Shown: positions 9,458 to 16,874 of the stretch, one piece after another
Position numbering within the stretch: position 1 is the stretch's first letter
How the letters are laid out: each line of letters opens with the position of its first letter
Assembly (NCBI RefSeq): GCF_031157315.1
Contig: NZ_JAVIFU010000003.1
Location: 124,001 to 188,000 of the forward strand
Source: Paenibacillus sp. LHD-38
GTDB taxonomy: Bacteria; Bacillota; Bacilli; Paenibacillales; Paenibacillaceae
Length of the DNA: 64,000 nucleotides
Direction of reading: 5' to 3'
Made by a program: the position numbers and the translations under genes
The notes under the pieces: model-generated
The model's database searches: none
The model's input: only the letters and a program-made list of their open reading frames with translations
Told to the model about the DNA's origin: nothing

Positions 9458-9583
9458 TTATTCATCCCTTGTTTGACGGATCCTTTTATAAATATAAGAA
9501 ATAGTAAGCGGAATGATTAAGACAATAATTGCTTCCAAATAAACAATCCATTCGGGAATTTTCAGTTCAATGCCTGTTGTCAT
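9458..9583 (-). CDS. 41-residue single-span membrane peptide leading the ger operon
   Basis: Read by eye from ATG 9583 to TAA 9458: a short polar start, [20 protein letters not shown] as the single membrane segment (about residues 11-30), and a basic tail KRIRQTRDE. The start has a run of eight G bases seven bases upstream, a strong SD. It lies five bases before the A-subunit gene, same strand. Small membrane D subunits that tune germinant receptors are known in some Bacillus ger operons, but they are usually longer with two spans, so a match is only a guess. It could instead act in coupling translation of the A subunit. Confidence 0.6.
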   Translation of the reverse strand: MTTGIELKIPEWIVYLEAIIVLIIPLTISYIYKRIRQTRDE

Positions 9584-9691
9584 CGATAAACCCCCCCGTA
9601 GAATTTTGTCGAATAATCAATATTTTTGCCGTAATTAGATGGTTATAAACACCAATGTGTTGCATCTTAAAAATTATGCCTTTAAATATCC

Positions 9692-9733
9692 AAAAAGCTG
9701 GCTCAACAGGGTTACCCCCGTTAAACCAGCTTA
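9692..9733 (-). terminator. Terminator after the GH32 fragment
   Basis: AAGCTGG / CCAGCTT outer stem with an inner GGG/CCC pairing, followed on the minus strand by a T-run; lies just beyond the stop at 9743. Confidence 0.7.
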
Positions 9734-9742
9734 ATAACCGAT

Positions 9743-10273
9743 TTACCTCCATGTATTGACGAGCGGGTATAGCTTAAGCGTTACGATCTTTACATTACCG
9801 CCTGTCGCATAAAAGGACATTCCTGTGCTTGCTGCGTTCGGAAAAATCGTGTTCGAGAAAACGACCTTTCCGTCGTTGCCGAAAGCTTCTACAGAGGACG
9901 CATCAACGAATATTCGCAGCTTGATTCGATTAGCGGCTGTATTTAGCGTCTCCTCCTGCAAAGTCGTAAAGCTTCCGGGAAGATCCGCACCGGCATCGGT
10001 ACGGTTGACAAAAAGCTTCGATGTGGCTCGTTTATATCCGACGACATTCGATTTAGCCGTGTCGTACATGGTGTAATAAGCTAACAGCCCAGACCCTCCG
10101 TTAAACAATCCCGATGCATTATTGGCATCAACGATGGCTGAGCCAGACCAGCTATGAATCGTTCCTTGCCACGGTAAGGCGATCGGCAGCCGTTTCCAGT
10201 GTGTTAAATCCGTGCTGACGCTATGCGTCCACTTGCCTCCATCCTGTGCGAATAAATGATACTCGCCATTATG
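9743..10273 (-). pseudogene. GH32 levanase/fructanase, 3' remnant with internal deletion
   Basis: The reading frame begins in the first blade of a GH32 beta-propeller (HNGEYHLFAQDGGKWTHSVS, then DLTHWKRLPIALPW and HSWSGSAIVD) and jumps near NVVGYKRATSKLFVNRT straight into the C-terminal beta-sandwich (LRIFVDASSVEAFGNDG, FSNTIFPN). About 250 residues of propeller, with the remaining catalytic residues, are missing, and the NDPNG nucleophile region is cut off. Upstream the frame is interrupted exactly at a Tn3-type end sequence (10273). The matching 5' piece lies at 16200-16569 on the same strand. Confidence 0.8.
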
Positions 10274-10302
10274 GGGGAGTACCACATGCCCATCAAGCTA
10301 AG
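10273..10302 (+). repeat. Probable Tn3-family terminal inverted repeat
   Basis: Begins GGGGGAGTACC and ends CATCAAGCTAAG, the G-run outer end and TAAG inner end typical of Tn3-family ends, though about 30 rather than 38 bases. Levanase coding sequence stops exactly at its G-run, so this marks the left insertion boundary. A partly matching copy lies at 12697-12724. Confidence 0.5.
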
Positions 10303-10453
10303 AACCTTCATTTTGGAATCAAGTGATGAACTCTCTTATTTTCATAAATAGTCGATTTGTTTCCTTACAAATAAACATGCCAAATAAGCCTAAACCACGA
10401 GGCTGTTTTTAAAACGTTAGCTATGCAACCTCCTTGGTAGACGTGGTATACTC

Positions 10454-10590
10454 TTAAACAACACCTAAGATATCAAAGACTGTTTTCTTCTCATAGCGGT
10501 GAGATTTTCGTCCGTTTTTTTCTAACAGATGAAACAGACGAGACAGGATTTTCGATATGGCTTGGGTGTTCTTTTGTATGGCTTGATGCA
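10454..10590 (-). pseudogene. Possible IS transposase C-terminal tail
   Basis: After the GMC oxidoreductase loses similarity, a different frame reads [20 protein letters not shown] and ends [11 protein letters not shown]. This style resembles the C-terminal tail of IS4-family transposases as I remember them. It may be a scar of the insertion that truncated the GMC gene. No other part of such an element or its ends was found, so the call is tentative. Confidence 0.3.
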
Positions 10591-11807
10591 GGATTGGCAT
10601 ATAAAGCATCCCGCTTGAACGGGTCAAGGATAACTTTATTGTCATACCGGGATTCCACTTTGCCGGATGCGACGAAGACGAACTCCCACTTTTCTTGTAA
10701 AGGCTGAATTTTATACTGGACCCAGAAATATCCCCCGGGACCTAAAATCTGTATTTGATAAGGACGTTGTTCGTTGCCCGGCACCAAAATGCGAAGCGGT
10801 CCCAAAACTTCCGGGAACTCGCTCCGGTTCACGATCCCCGTACCGACGATTCTGGAATGTCCGGCCAAATAATGGCCGATAGCCCGCCCCTGTATGCCTG
10901 AATGAAGCAAGATTTGCGGGGATCCAAGCGTGCTTGCCGACAGCACAACGTTCTTTGCTCTTATCACATAGGATTTCTTGTCAGGAGACATCGCTTTCAC
11001 GCCGACGGCTCTGTCATTTTCAGTCAGGACCTGAACGACGCGCGCGTTAATAGCCAGATCGAGGGGACGATTTAAAGCTTTTGCAAAAAAAATGAGAGAA
11101 CTGAAAAACGGATTGGAATTGACAACGCCGTATTGTGCCGCCGGTTCGAGGTTAATGGCTAAAGGTTCGTCTGTCGAATCGGAAAATCCGTTATTCTGAA
11201 GCCGACGGAGAAGGGTTTGCGTGATCGAGGCGCTTTTGCTAAAGTTGTGTGTAACGCTCATGACCTTCTCCGCTATGCTATAGTATAGCTCCATTTCTTT
11301 AATCGGGACGGGCCATTCGGCCATTTCGGAAACCGTCATGCGGGGACAGGTAGTATCCCAGAACAACGTTCTTCCCCCGAGTGCATAAACTTGTGGAGAT
11401 GGATACTCGGGGTGGAATTTGGCGACGGTATGAAAATACTTCTCATCCTGTTCAGGATTCATCGTAGCGATGTTCTGCGAATGCGTCGGCAGCAAGAGAC
11501 CCCCTCTTTCAAGGACGCCGATCCGTTTTCCGTTACCCCCCATCTGCTCGATCAATCTCCAGAGAACGGCTCCTCCTCCCGCCCCGGTTCCCACAATGAG
11601 TACGTCATAGTCCGTTTGTTCCATATCCTCCAGCGACGTTAGAAGAATCCATTGTTCATCGAATTGAGTAATGGGGGCAGATGGGTATTCTTCAACAGTG
11701 CTTCGATTTTTGGCGGACCGGACTATGTCCGGAAGTTTTACTTGCTTGCCGGTGATGTCCAAATCGGGACCTGCAACATAAGGGTTGATCGAAAAGAGTT
11801 TCTCCAT
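10560..11807 (-). pseudogene. GMC-family FAD oxidoreductase, C-terminally truncated
   Basis: Start ATG 11807 has AAGGA six bases upstream. The FAD-binding Rossmann motif is intact (YDVLIVGTGAGGGAVLWRL, about residue 65), then GVLERGG, YALGGRTLFWDTTCPR and the ASTLGSPQILLHSG motif. Full-length relatives are about 530-570 residues; here similarity stops near residue 410 ([12 protein letters not shown]), so the GMC C-terminal domain with the catalytic His/Asn pair is absent and the enzyme should be inactive. It sits downstream of a broken sugar epimerase on the same strand, a pairing common in Paenibacillus sugar or inositol clusters. Confidence 0.78.
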
Positions 11808-11902
11808 GTCGATTCCTTTTTTTGAGAGATTGTTCTGAGGGTATCCCCGGAATCTGCGATATAGATGTTCAATTGTTTTCACGCCCTTACTCCCTTACTC
11901 CA

Positions 11903-12476
11903 TTATTGCCTCTTTGGCCGGTATGGAACTCGAATCAACCACTCTTTCATCAGGTCAGCCGCCTTCGTAACGCCTTCGAGCACATCCATCAGCGGATCAT
12001 TCTGCTCTATGCTAAATACGTAGCTGTAGCCTGTCAATTGAAATGCGCTGATCAAGTCTGCCCATGTTTTTATATCGTGTCCGTAGCCTATCGTCCGATA
12101 TGGGAAATGTGCCGGGATCCGGTGTTCCCGGTTGACCGGAGAAGTTATTGACGATCGGCACTCCCATTTTGTTTGCCAATTGAATGGTCTTGATGAACGT
12201 CTCGTGATGTTCTTTGGCAATGGTCTTGTCTGGATGCAAAGGGTTTCCTTGCACACTGAAAGCCGCTATAAAAAGCCCCCGCGATTCAATGGCACGAAGG
12301 AAAGCTTTCTGTTTATATTCGTCTGCAAGAAGCTCATCCACATTGACAAAAGCATCACCGGGATAATTGCCGGTTCCAAGCTCCAACGCTTCAATACCGA
12401 TGGACTGAACGAAATCAAGCATCTGCTCAAAGGACAACTCACTAAATACGGAGCTGACAAACACGCCGAGCTTCAC
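11903..12476 (-). pseudogene. Sugar phosphate isomerase/epimerase, broken
   Basis: The N-terminal part begins at GTG 12476 (SD GGAGG eight bases upstream) and reads KLGVFVSSVFSELSFEQMLD through IVNNFSGQPGTPD. Near 12070-12130 the frame shifts; the C-terminal part continues in another frame as TIGYGHDIKTWADLISAFQL and VFSIEQNDPLMDVLEGVTKA. Compared with whole TIM-barrel epimerases of about 300 residues, roughly 100 residues of the centre are also deleted. It is followed by the truncated GMC oxidoreductase gene, so both partners of a two-gene unit have decayed. Confidence 0.75.
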
Positions 12477-12586
12477 GGAGCATACCTCCATAAATTTTTT
12501 TCATACATTTATTTATTCATGGTTGTATCATGGTTATTACAAGATTTGGATCATTCCTTTTCAAGAAAAGCATGCGAGAGTAGTAC

Positions 12587-12614
12587 AAGGGGTACCGCCA
12601 TGGCGGTACCCCTT
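12587..12614. repeat. 28-bp perfect palindrome (fused transposon ends?)
   Basis: AAGGGGTACCGCCA followed at once by its reverse complement, centred on CCATGG, with no loop and no T-run. GGGGTACCGCC resembles the outer end of Tn3-family inverted repeats, so this may be two transposon tips joined after loss of the interior. Confidence 0.5.
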
Positions 12615-12696
12615 CATGGCAAACCATCCTTTCTATGGAATCGTGCTTGATATAGAAAGAATAGCTTATTTTTCCAGTTTGGGGTGTAGATTCATT

Positions 12697-12724
12697 TTAG
12701 CTTGATGAGCATGGGGGAGTACCA
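12697..12724 (+). repeat. Second copy of Tn3-end-like sequence
   Basis: TTAGCTTGATGAGCATG matches the inner part of the repeat at 10273-10302 (opposite strand) with one difference; the neighbouring GGGGGAGTACCA block is also shared but in inverted orientation relative to the inner part. The surrounding 12492-12957 gap holds no gene that I can recognise. Confidence 0.4.
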
Positions 12725-12776
12725 GCGAAGCAGACACCACCCGCAAAGTAGATGGAAATTAAATGGTTCAATAAAG

Positions 12777-12807
12777 CAAAAAGGAGCCAACTTGCGAGCG
12801 GCTCCTT
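12777..12807 (-). terminator. Terminator-like hairpin downstream of the SDR gene
   Basis: AAGGAGCC / GGCTCCTT stem with an 11-base loop, followed on the minus strand by TTTTGC. It lies 150 bases beyond the SDR stop. Confidence 0.5.
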
Positions 12808-12957
12808 CACTATCGTTACCCGAAAGATTAATGTTTGATCCGTTTAACGGACATGACACCGCGTCAACGGTGGCTGGCGTGTCCTGCAGGTTGCTGCATG
12901 GACCTACTTTCCGTATTTTGGATCGCGAGGTTTTACTGTTCTTTGATTCTAATTGGT

Positions 12958-13722
12958 CTATAAGTGAGATCCCCCTGTAACATCAAGTAATTGCGCTGTG
13001 ACGAAACGACCATCTGGAGATGCGAGGAAAGCTACGACATCGGCAATATCTGAGGGTTCACCCATTCGTCCGAGAGCGACTATATCAGCAGGTAGTTTTT
13101 GTGCTTCAGGAGAATCAAGAAAGTCCGCATTCATGTCGGTTCTAACCATGCCGGGTAAAACTGCATTTACTGTGATTCCACGAGGACCTAGTAGTTTTGC
13201 AAGATGTAGTGTGAAGGTATTGATTGCTCCTTTGGTTAAGTTATAAGCCATAATGGTTGGATATGCAACCCTTGTAACACCCGAAGAAATATTGACGATA
13301 CGCCCTTCATTGCGTAAGCGAGAGAGCGATTTTTGAACCAAAAAGAACGGTGCTTTGACATTCACTGCAAATATCTCATCAAAAGCGTTTTCCGTCGTTT
13401 CTTCAAATGATTCTGGTATACCCATACCCGCATTGTTGACCAATATGTCAAATAGGGTATCATCGGTTCGAAGTTTCAGTTCCTTATCAAGTAATTGAAT
13501 TAGCTAATTGACACCATCAACCGTGTTAAGGTTGGCACCAATTGAAAATGCTTCACCTCCATTTGCTTTTATGGTCCTAACAACATCTTCTGCAGCATCC
13601 TGTTGACTCCCATAGTGAACGGCAATCAGTGCGCCTTCTTTTGCTAGCCGTAATGCGATCCCTCGACCGATTCCTCTGCTTCCACCAGTAACCAGTGCCA
13701 CTTTTCCATTTAGTCGATTCAT
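12958..13722 (-). pseudogene. SDR-family oxidoreductase interrupted by one in-frame amber codon
   Basis: Start ATG 13722 with SD GAGGAGA. The NAD(P) motif is intact (ALVTGGSRGIGRGIAL), then ILVNNAGMGIPESF, the catalytic Ser in IVNISSGV, YNLTKGA (the Y-x-x-x-K pair) and GITVNAVLPGMVRTDM near the end. A TAG at 13504-13506 falls between residues that are otherwise continuous in the same frame (DGVN, stop, LIQLLDKEL). The 255-codon frame is otherwise complete, so this is a recent nonsense mutation, a sequencing error, or a read-through codon. It begins two bases after the BNR-protein gene. Confidence 0.8.
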
Positions 13723-13724
13723 TA

Positions 13725-14783
13725 TTATTCTCCTCTCCAATCAATAACTAACAAAGCACTACGATGTCTTCTTTGTGGTGCATGTTGTAAATGCTCTTTG
13801 TTCCAATCGATAGACAATGTAGTCCAAGTTTTTCCTCTATCCGTAGATCGATAAAGCCCTCGATTATTCAAAGCATAGAAAGTATTCAAATCATGTGGAT
13901 CATCTGCTAAATTGGAAATCATTGTTCCTTTCGCCAATGGCAGGCCCTGTTCAACTCTTTTCCATGGCTGATCTTTTTCTTTTCGATAGATATAAGATTC
14001 AGCAACGGAAGGGTCATAAGCATTTCTTGCTCCAGCAGAAGCAGAAACAAGCATCATGTCCGGGTCGTCTTTACTGATCACCATACATAGCATATAACGA
14101 TGTTCTAATCCATCGCTAAAAGGTACCCATGTATCGCCACTATCGCGACTCAGTAACACACTCCTGCCTGGTTGATCTACACCATCACTACACGCTGCAT
14201 AGATTCGATTGGGTGCCTTTGGATGAGTTAATAGGGTATGGGCATCTAAAGGGTTTCCTTCTTTTGTATCCAGCCAGTGTTCGCCTCCGTTTTGAGTTCT
14301 AATCACTGCCCCTACCTCGATGGAAGCATATATATTTCTATTGGACGGATCTTCTGCAATCATACGAACATTATGGGTTTGGGGATTTGGTGGAAAAGAC
14401 CAACTCGAATAAGAAGACAAAGATTTGATCGCTTCCCATTCACTCCAACTTTGGCCGGCATCGTTTGAATAAAATAAAGCACTCCGATCGGTTCCTACGT
14501 AGACCTTTCCATAATCTCCGTTTTTTCTGATCGGGCTAACAAAAACCGAAGTAAAGATTGATTCCGGGATGTCTTCTCCAATCCTTTTCCAACTGCCTCC
14601 ACCGTCATCACTCACCCATAAGCCATGACCATCGGTTCCACAATAGAGGCGGTTTTGCATGAAGGGATCGATTGCTATACTTACAGGATTTAAAACTAGT
14701 GATTGAGACTGGAGTTTGTACTTTGTTTTCAGTTCATCCAAAACAATTAATTCTTCTGACATACATAAAAAAAATCGATTCAT
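13725..14783 (-). CDS. BNR/Asp-box repeat beta-propeller protein
   Basis: 352 residues, no signal peptide. Several Asp-box type repeats are visible: SDDGGGSWKRIG, SNDAGQSWSEWE, QNGGEHWLD, SRDSGDTWVPF and STDRGKTWTT. The fold is that of sialidase-like or Ycf48/sortilin-like propellers, but the sialidase catalytic Arg triad and the FRIP motif are not seen, so enzymatic function is not supported. SD GGAGAG precedes ATG 14783. It is divergent from a MarR gene and followed by the SDR, suggesting a MarR-controlled two-gene unit. Confidence 0.8.
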   Translation of the reverse strand: MNRFFLCMSEELIVLDELKTKYKLQSQSLVLNPVSIAIDPFMQNRLYCGTDGHGLWVSDDGGGSWKRIGEDIPESIFTSVFVSPIRKNGDYGKVYVGTDRSALFYSNDAGQSWSEWEAIKSLSSYSSWSFPPNPQTHNVRMIAEDPSNRNIYASIEVGAVIRTQNGGEHWLDTKEGNPLDAHTLLTHPKAPNRIYAACSDGVDQPGRSVLLSRDSGDTWVPFSDGLEHRYMLCMVISKDDPDMMLVSASAGARNAYDPSVAESYIYRKEKDQPWKRVEQGLPLAKGTMISNLADDPHDLNTFYALNNRGLYRSTDRGKTWTTLSIDWNKEHLQHAPQRRHRSALLVIDWRGE

Positions 14784-14871
14784 CTCATTCTCTCCTCGTT
14801 ACCAACAGATTAGTTTGCCACCTTTTTCTGATTAGGGTACACTTAAAGATACAGATCTCGATTATTGTGAT

Positions 14872-14890
14872 CATAACTAATTTTGTTATG
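14872..14890. promoter_or_regulatory. Candidate MarR operator
   Basis: Perfect inverted repeat CATAAC-N7-GTTATG immediately before a TATAAT box (14893-14898) in the space between divergent genes. MarR-type repressors usually bind such sites to control themselves and the divergent gene. Confidence 0.5.
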
Positions 14891-14939
14891 TATATAATGA
14901 TTATGGTCAGTAAAATACAAAATGTCAAGGAGAATATGC

Positions 14940-15401
14940 ATGAGCAATTCAGAATTTCCATTTCCAGCTAACCCTGCTTCAGCTGCCTTTGTGTTACAAA
15001 CATTAATTAAGACCACTCACCAAGTTCATCGTGAGTTCGAGAGGCTGTTATCTACTTTGGAATTGCCATCGTACTTAACTGGACCACGTTTGCGAGTACT
15101 TTTGGATGTTTCACAATTTGGTAACATTCGTATGAGTGATTTAGCAAAAAATCTTGGGGTTGAAGCTCGGGTCGTGACACAATATGTAGATACGTTAGAA
15201 GGACAAAATTTGCTTGTGCGGATGGCAGATCCAAATGATCGTCGGGCAACGCTTGTAAAATTGACAGATGAAGCACTCCCTATCATAGAAAAAGCAAGAA
15301 TTGTAATGGAAAAAGCTGCAGAAAAAATATTTGAAGGAATATCTATTGACTCACGCAAGCAATTGATTCAGCATCTTAATCAGCTTACTCAAGTAAGGTA
15401 A
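14940..15401 (+). CDS. MarR-family transcriptional regulator
   Basis: 153 residues from ATG 14940 (AAGGAGA six bases upstream). Winged helix: GPRLRVLLDVSQFGNIRMSD, LAKNLGVEARVVTQYVDTLE as the recognition helix, then the wing LLVRMADPNDRRATLVKLTD with the conserved D-x-R-R. MarR proteins are dimeric repressors released by phenolic or oxidising ligands. It is divergent from the BNR-protein/SDR pair with an inverted repeat between them. The ligand is unknown. Confidence 0.9.
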   Translation: MSNSEFPFPANPASAAFVLQTLIKTTHQVHREFERLLSTLELPSYLTGPRLRVLLDVSQFGNIRMSDLAKNLGVEARVVTQYVDTLEGQNLLVRMADPNDRRATLVKLTDEALPIIEKARIVMEKAAEKIFEGISIDSRKQLIQHLNQLTQVR

Positions 15402-15707
15402 TGAGTGTGTGTTACGAAGAAAGCCAAACGGCTAGATTCTTTTCAAACAAGACATTGAGCGAATGGATACCAACCCATACCTCCGATCGGCAAACATTGA
15501 AGTTGCCCACTCTCTTTGTAAAATCGACAATCATTGGCGAGTCGATATTTGAACACAACTTTATTGAGGATAACTGTCCGTTCGTTTAGCTTAGGAATTC
15601 ACAAATATTAAAGTTCCGTTTTTTCTTTTGTAAATGGAACATCGAGCTTTTTGAGATTCATATTGTCTAAAATATACAGCTTAGATATACTGATTTCAAC
15701 CGTCCAG
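15402..15707. other. Gap without recognisable gene
   Basis: Between the MarR stop and the transposase remnant I find no frame with family features and no clear hairpin. It may be decayed transposon DNA. Confidence 0.5.
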
Positions 15708-16199
15708 GATTTTTTTGGATTTCGGGAGAACACTGTTCAGGATGCCGAGGAAGTGATCGACTGGCTTTACAAGAACGTACTTTTCTATGATATGAACTTG
15801 AACATTTAAAGGAGACTGTATACCGGCGATTCCGGGAGATGAATATTGTTCCTCCTACAGCAGACCGAATCGAGCGGATTATCAAAACAGCTATCCACTC
15901 ATACGAGGAACAATTTTTCCAATCTACACTTGAAAAATTACCTTCTGTTTTCTTATCCAAACTGGATTCCCTCGTGGATAGCATCGCTTTTCTTGATGAT
16001 GAACAAGACGACCCAAGCAAGGGAAATGGATTCATTTCATTTCAGGAAATAAAAGCCGATCCAGGCAAACCAGGTGTCGAAAGCGTTCTAAGAGAAGTAA
16101 GCTAGCTGCGAACGATTCGAAATTTGGATCTTCCGGATAATCTTTTTCAGGACATTCCACATATAGTATTGAATAAATACCGGCTGCGGACCTTGACAG
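15708..16199 (+). pseudogene. Tn3-family transposase (DUF4158 region) fragment
   Basis: Read across frames: FFGFRENTVQDAEEVIDWLY, LFYDMNL, a one-base loss near 15803, then LKETVYRRFREMNIVPPTAD, YEEQFFQSTLEKLP, FQEIKADPGKPGVESVL, a TAG at 16102, then LRTIRNLDLPDNLFQDIPH. This is the N-terminal DUF4158 region of Tn3-family TnpA. The first residues and the whole C-terminal two thirds (DDE catalytic domain) are missing. It joins levanase-derived sequence, oriented oppositely, at about 16195-16200. Clearly non-functional. Confidence 0.8.
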
Positions 16200-16569
16200 A
16201 GGTTAAACAGCCGAACCTGATCAAGGTTCGGATCGATGTTAGGATATAAACGGTAGTTCCTCCAGCGTTTGCCCTGAACGCAAGCGCAGCAGTACCAAAC
16301 GGAGTGCTCGTATCCAACTTAAGATCCGCTTCCAATACAAAATCCGACATTGACGTACTTGACATCAAAAACGTATCGCTAGCTCCGTTTGTTACGGCTT
16401 TCACTCCATCGCTATGCTGCGTCCAACTGCCATTCGTTTCGGTCCAGCCTTGCAAATTAATATTCAAATTGCTCACATCGTATCCGTATATCACATTTGC
16501 ACCCAGCCCGACTATGATCATCACGAAAAACAAGGCAGCCATCGTCTTAAATCTCTTGTTCATGCTCAT
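16200..16569 (-). pseudogene. GH32 levanase, 5' remnant (signal peptide and N-terminal module)
   Basis: ATG 16569 has AGGAGG six bases upstream. A signal peptide (MAALFFVMIIVGLGANVIYG) leads into YDVSNLNINLQGWTETNG and ALAFRANAGGTTVYIL, the N-terminal concanavalin-like module found before the GH32 propeller in secreted levanases. A one-base deletion near 16238 shifts the frame; restored, it reads NIDPNLDQVRLFNL before the sequence runs into Tn3 transposase DNA. The 3' remnant lies at 9743-10273 on the same strand, so the two are probably halves of one gene. Confidence 0.75.
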
Positions 16570-16667
16570 TGAAATCCTCCTCATTCGCAATGAATGTCCC
16601 AAGCGCAAACGAACAAGTTTTCTATCACCTCCCTGTCAACCTGTATTCTTCAGCCCTTCAAGAATAA

Positions 16668-16681
16668 CGTAAGCGTTATCA
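16668..16681. promoter_or_regulatory. Catabolite repression (cre) site candidate
   Basis: CGTAAGCGTTATCA agrees with the Gram-positive cre consensus at 13 of 14 positions. It lies about 100 bases upstream of the levanase start, where CcpA control of a sugar polymer hydrolase would be expected. The rest of 16570-16819 shows no gene. Confidence 0.55.
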
Positions 16682-16819
16682 CGAAAGCGCATTCAAAAAA
16701 ATGAAAATCCAATCCTCGCAAACCGATAAGACGGAATCTGCTCTTTCATTTTACCGATATAACCGAAGAAATCATTTTATTTTCATTTATTCTTATATTG
16801 CAATTTGATCACTCAACAT

Positions 16820-16849
16820 AAAAAAGAGAAGAAGGATTAATCCTTCTTC
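16820..16849 (-). terminator. Terminator of the DinG-like gene
   Basis: GAAGAAGGA / TCCTTCTTC stem with TTAA loop, T-run on the minus strand. Confidence 0.85.
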
Positions 16850-16874
16850 CCGAAGTGACGCAAGCCACTATTCC

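Noticed and set aside
15401..15589. 62-codon frame after the MarR gene
   Set aside because: No SD, no family features; it begins inside the MarR stop and lies in the decayed transposon area.
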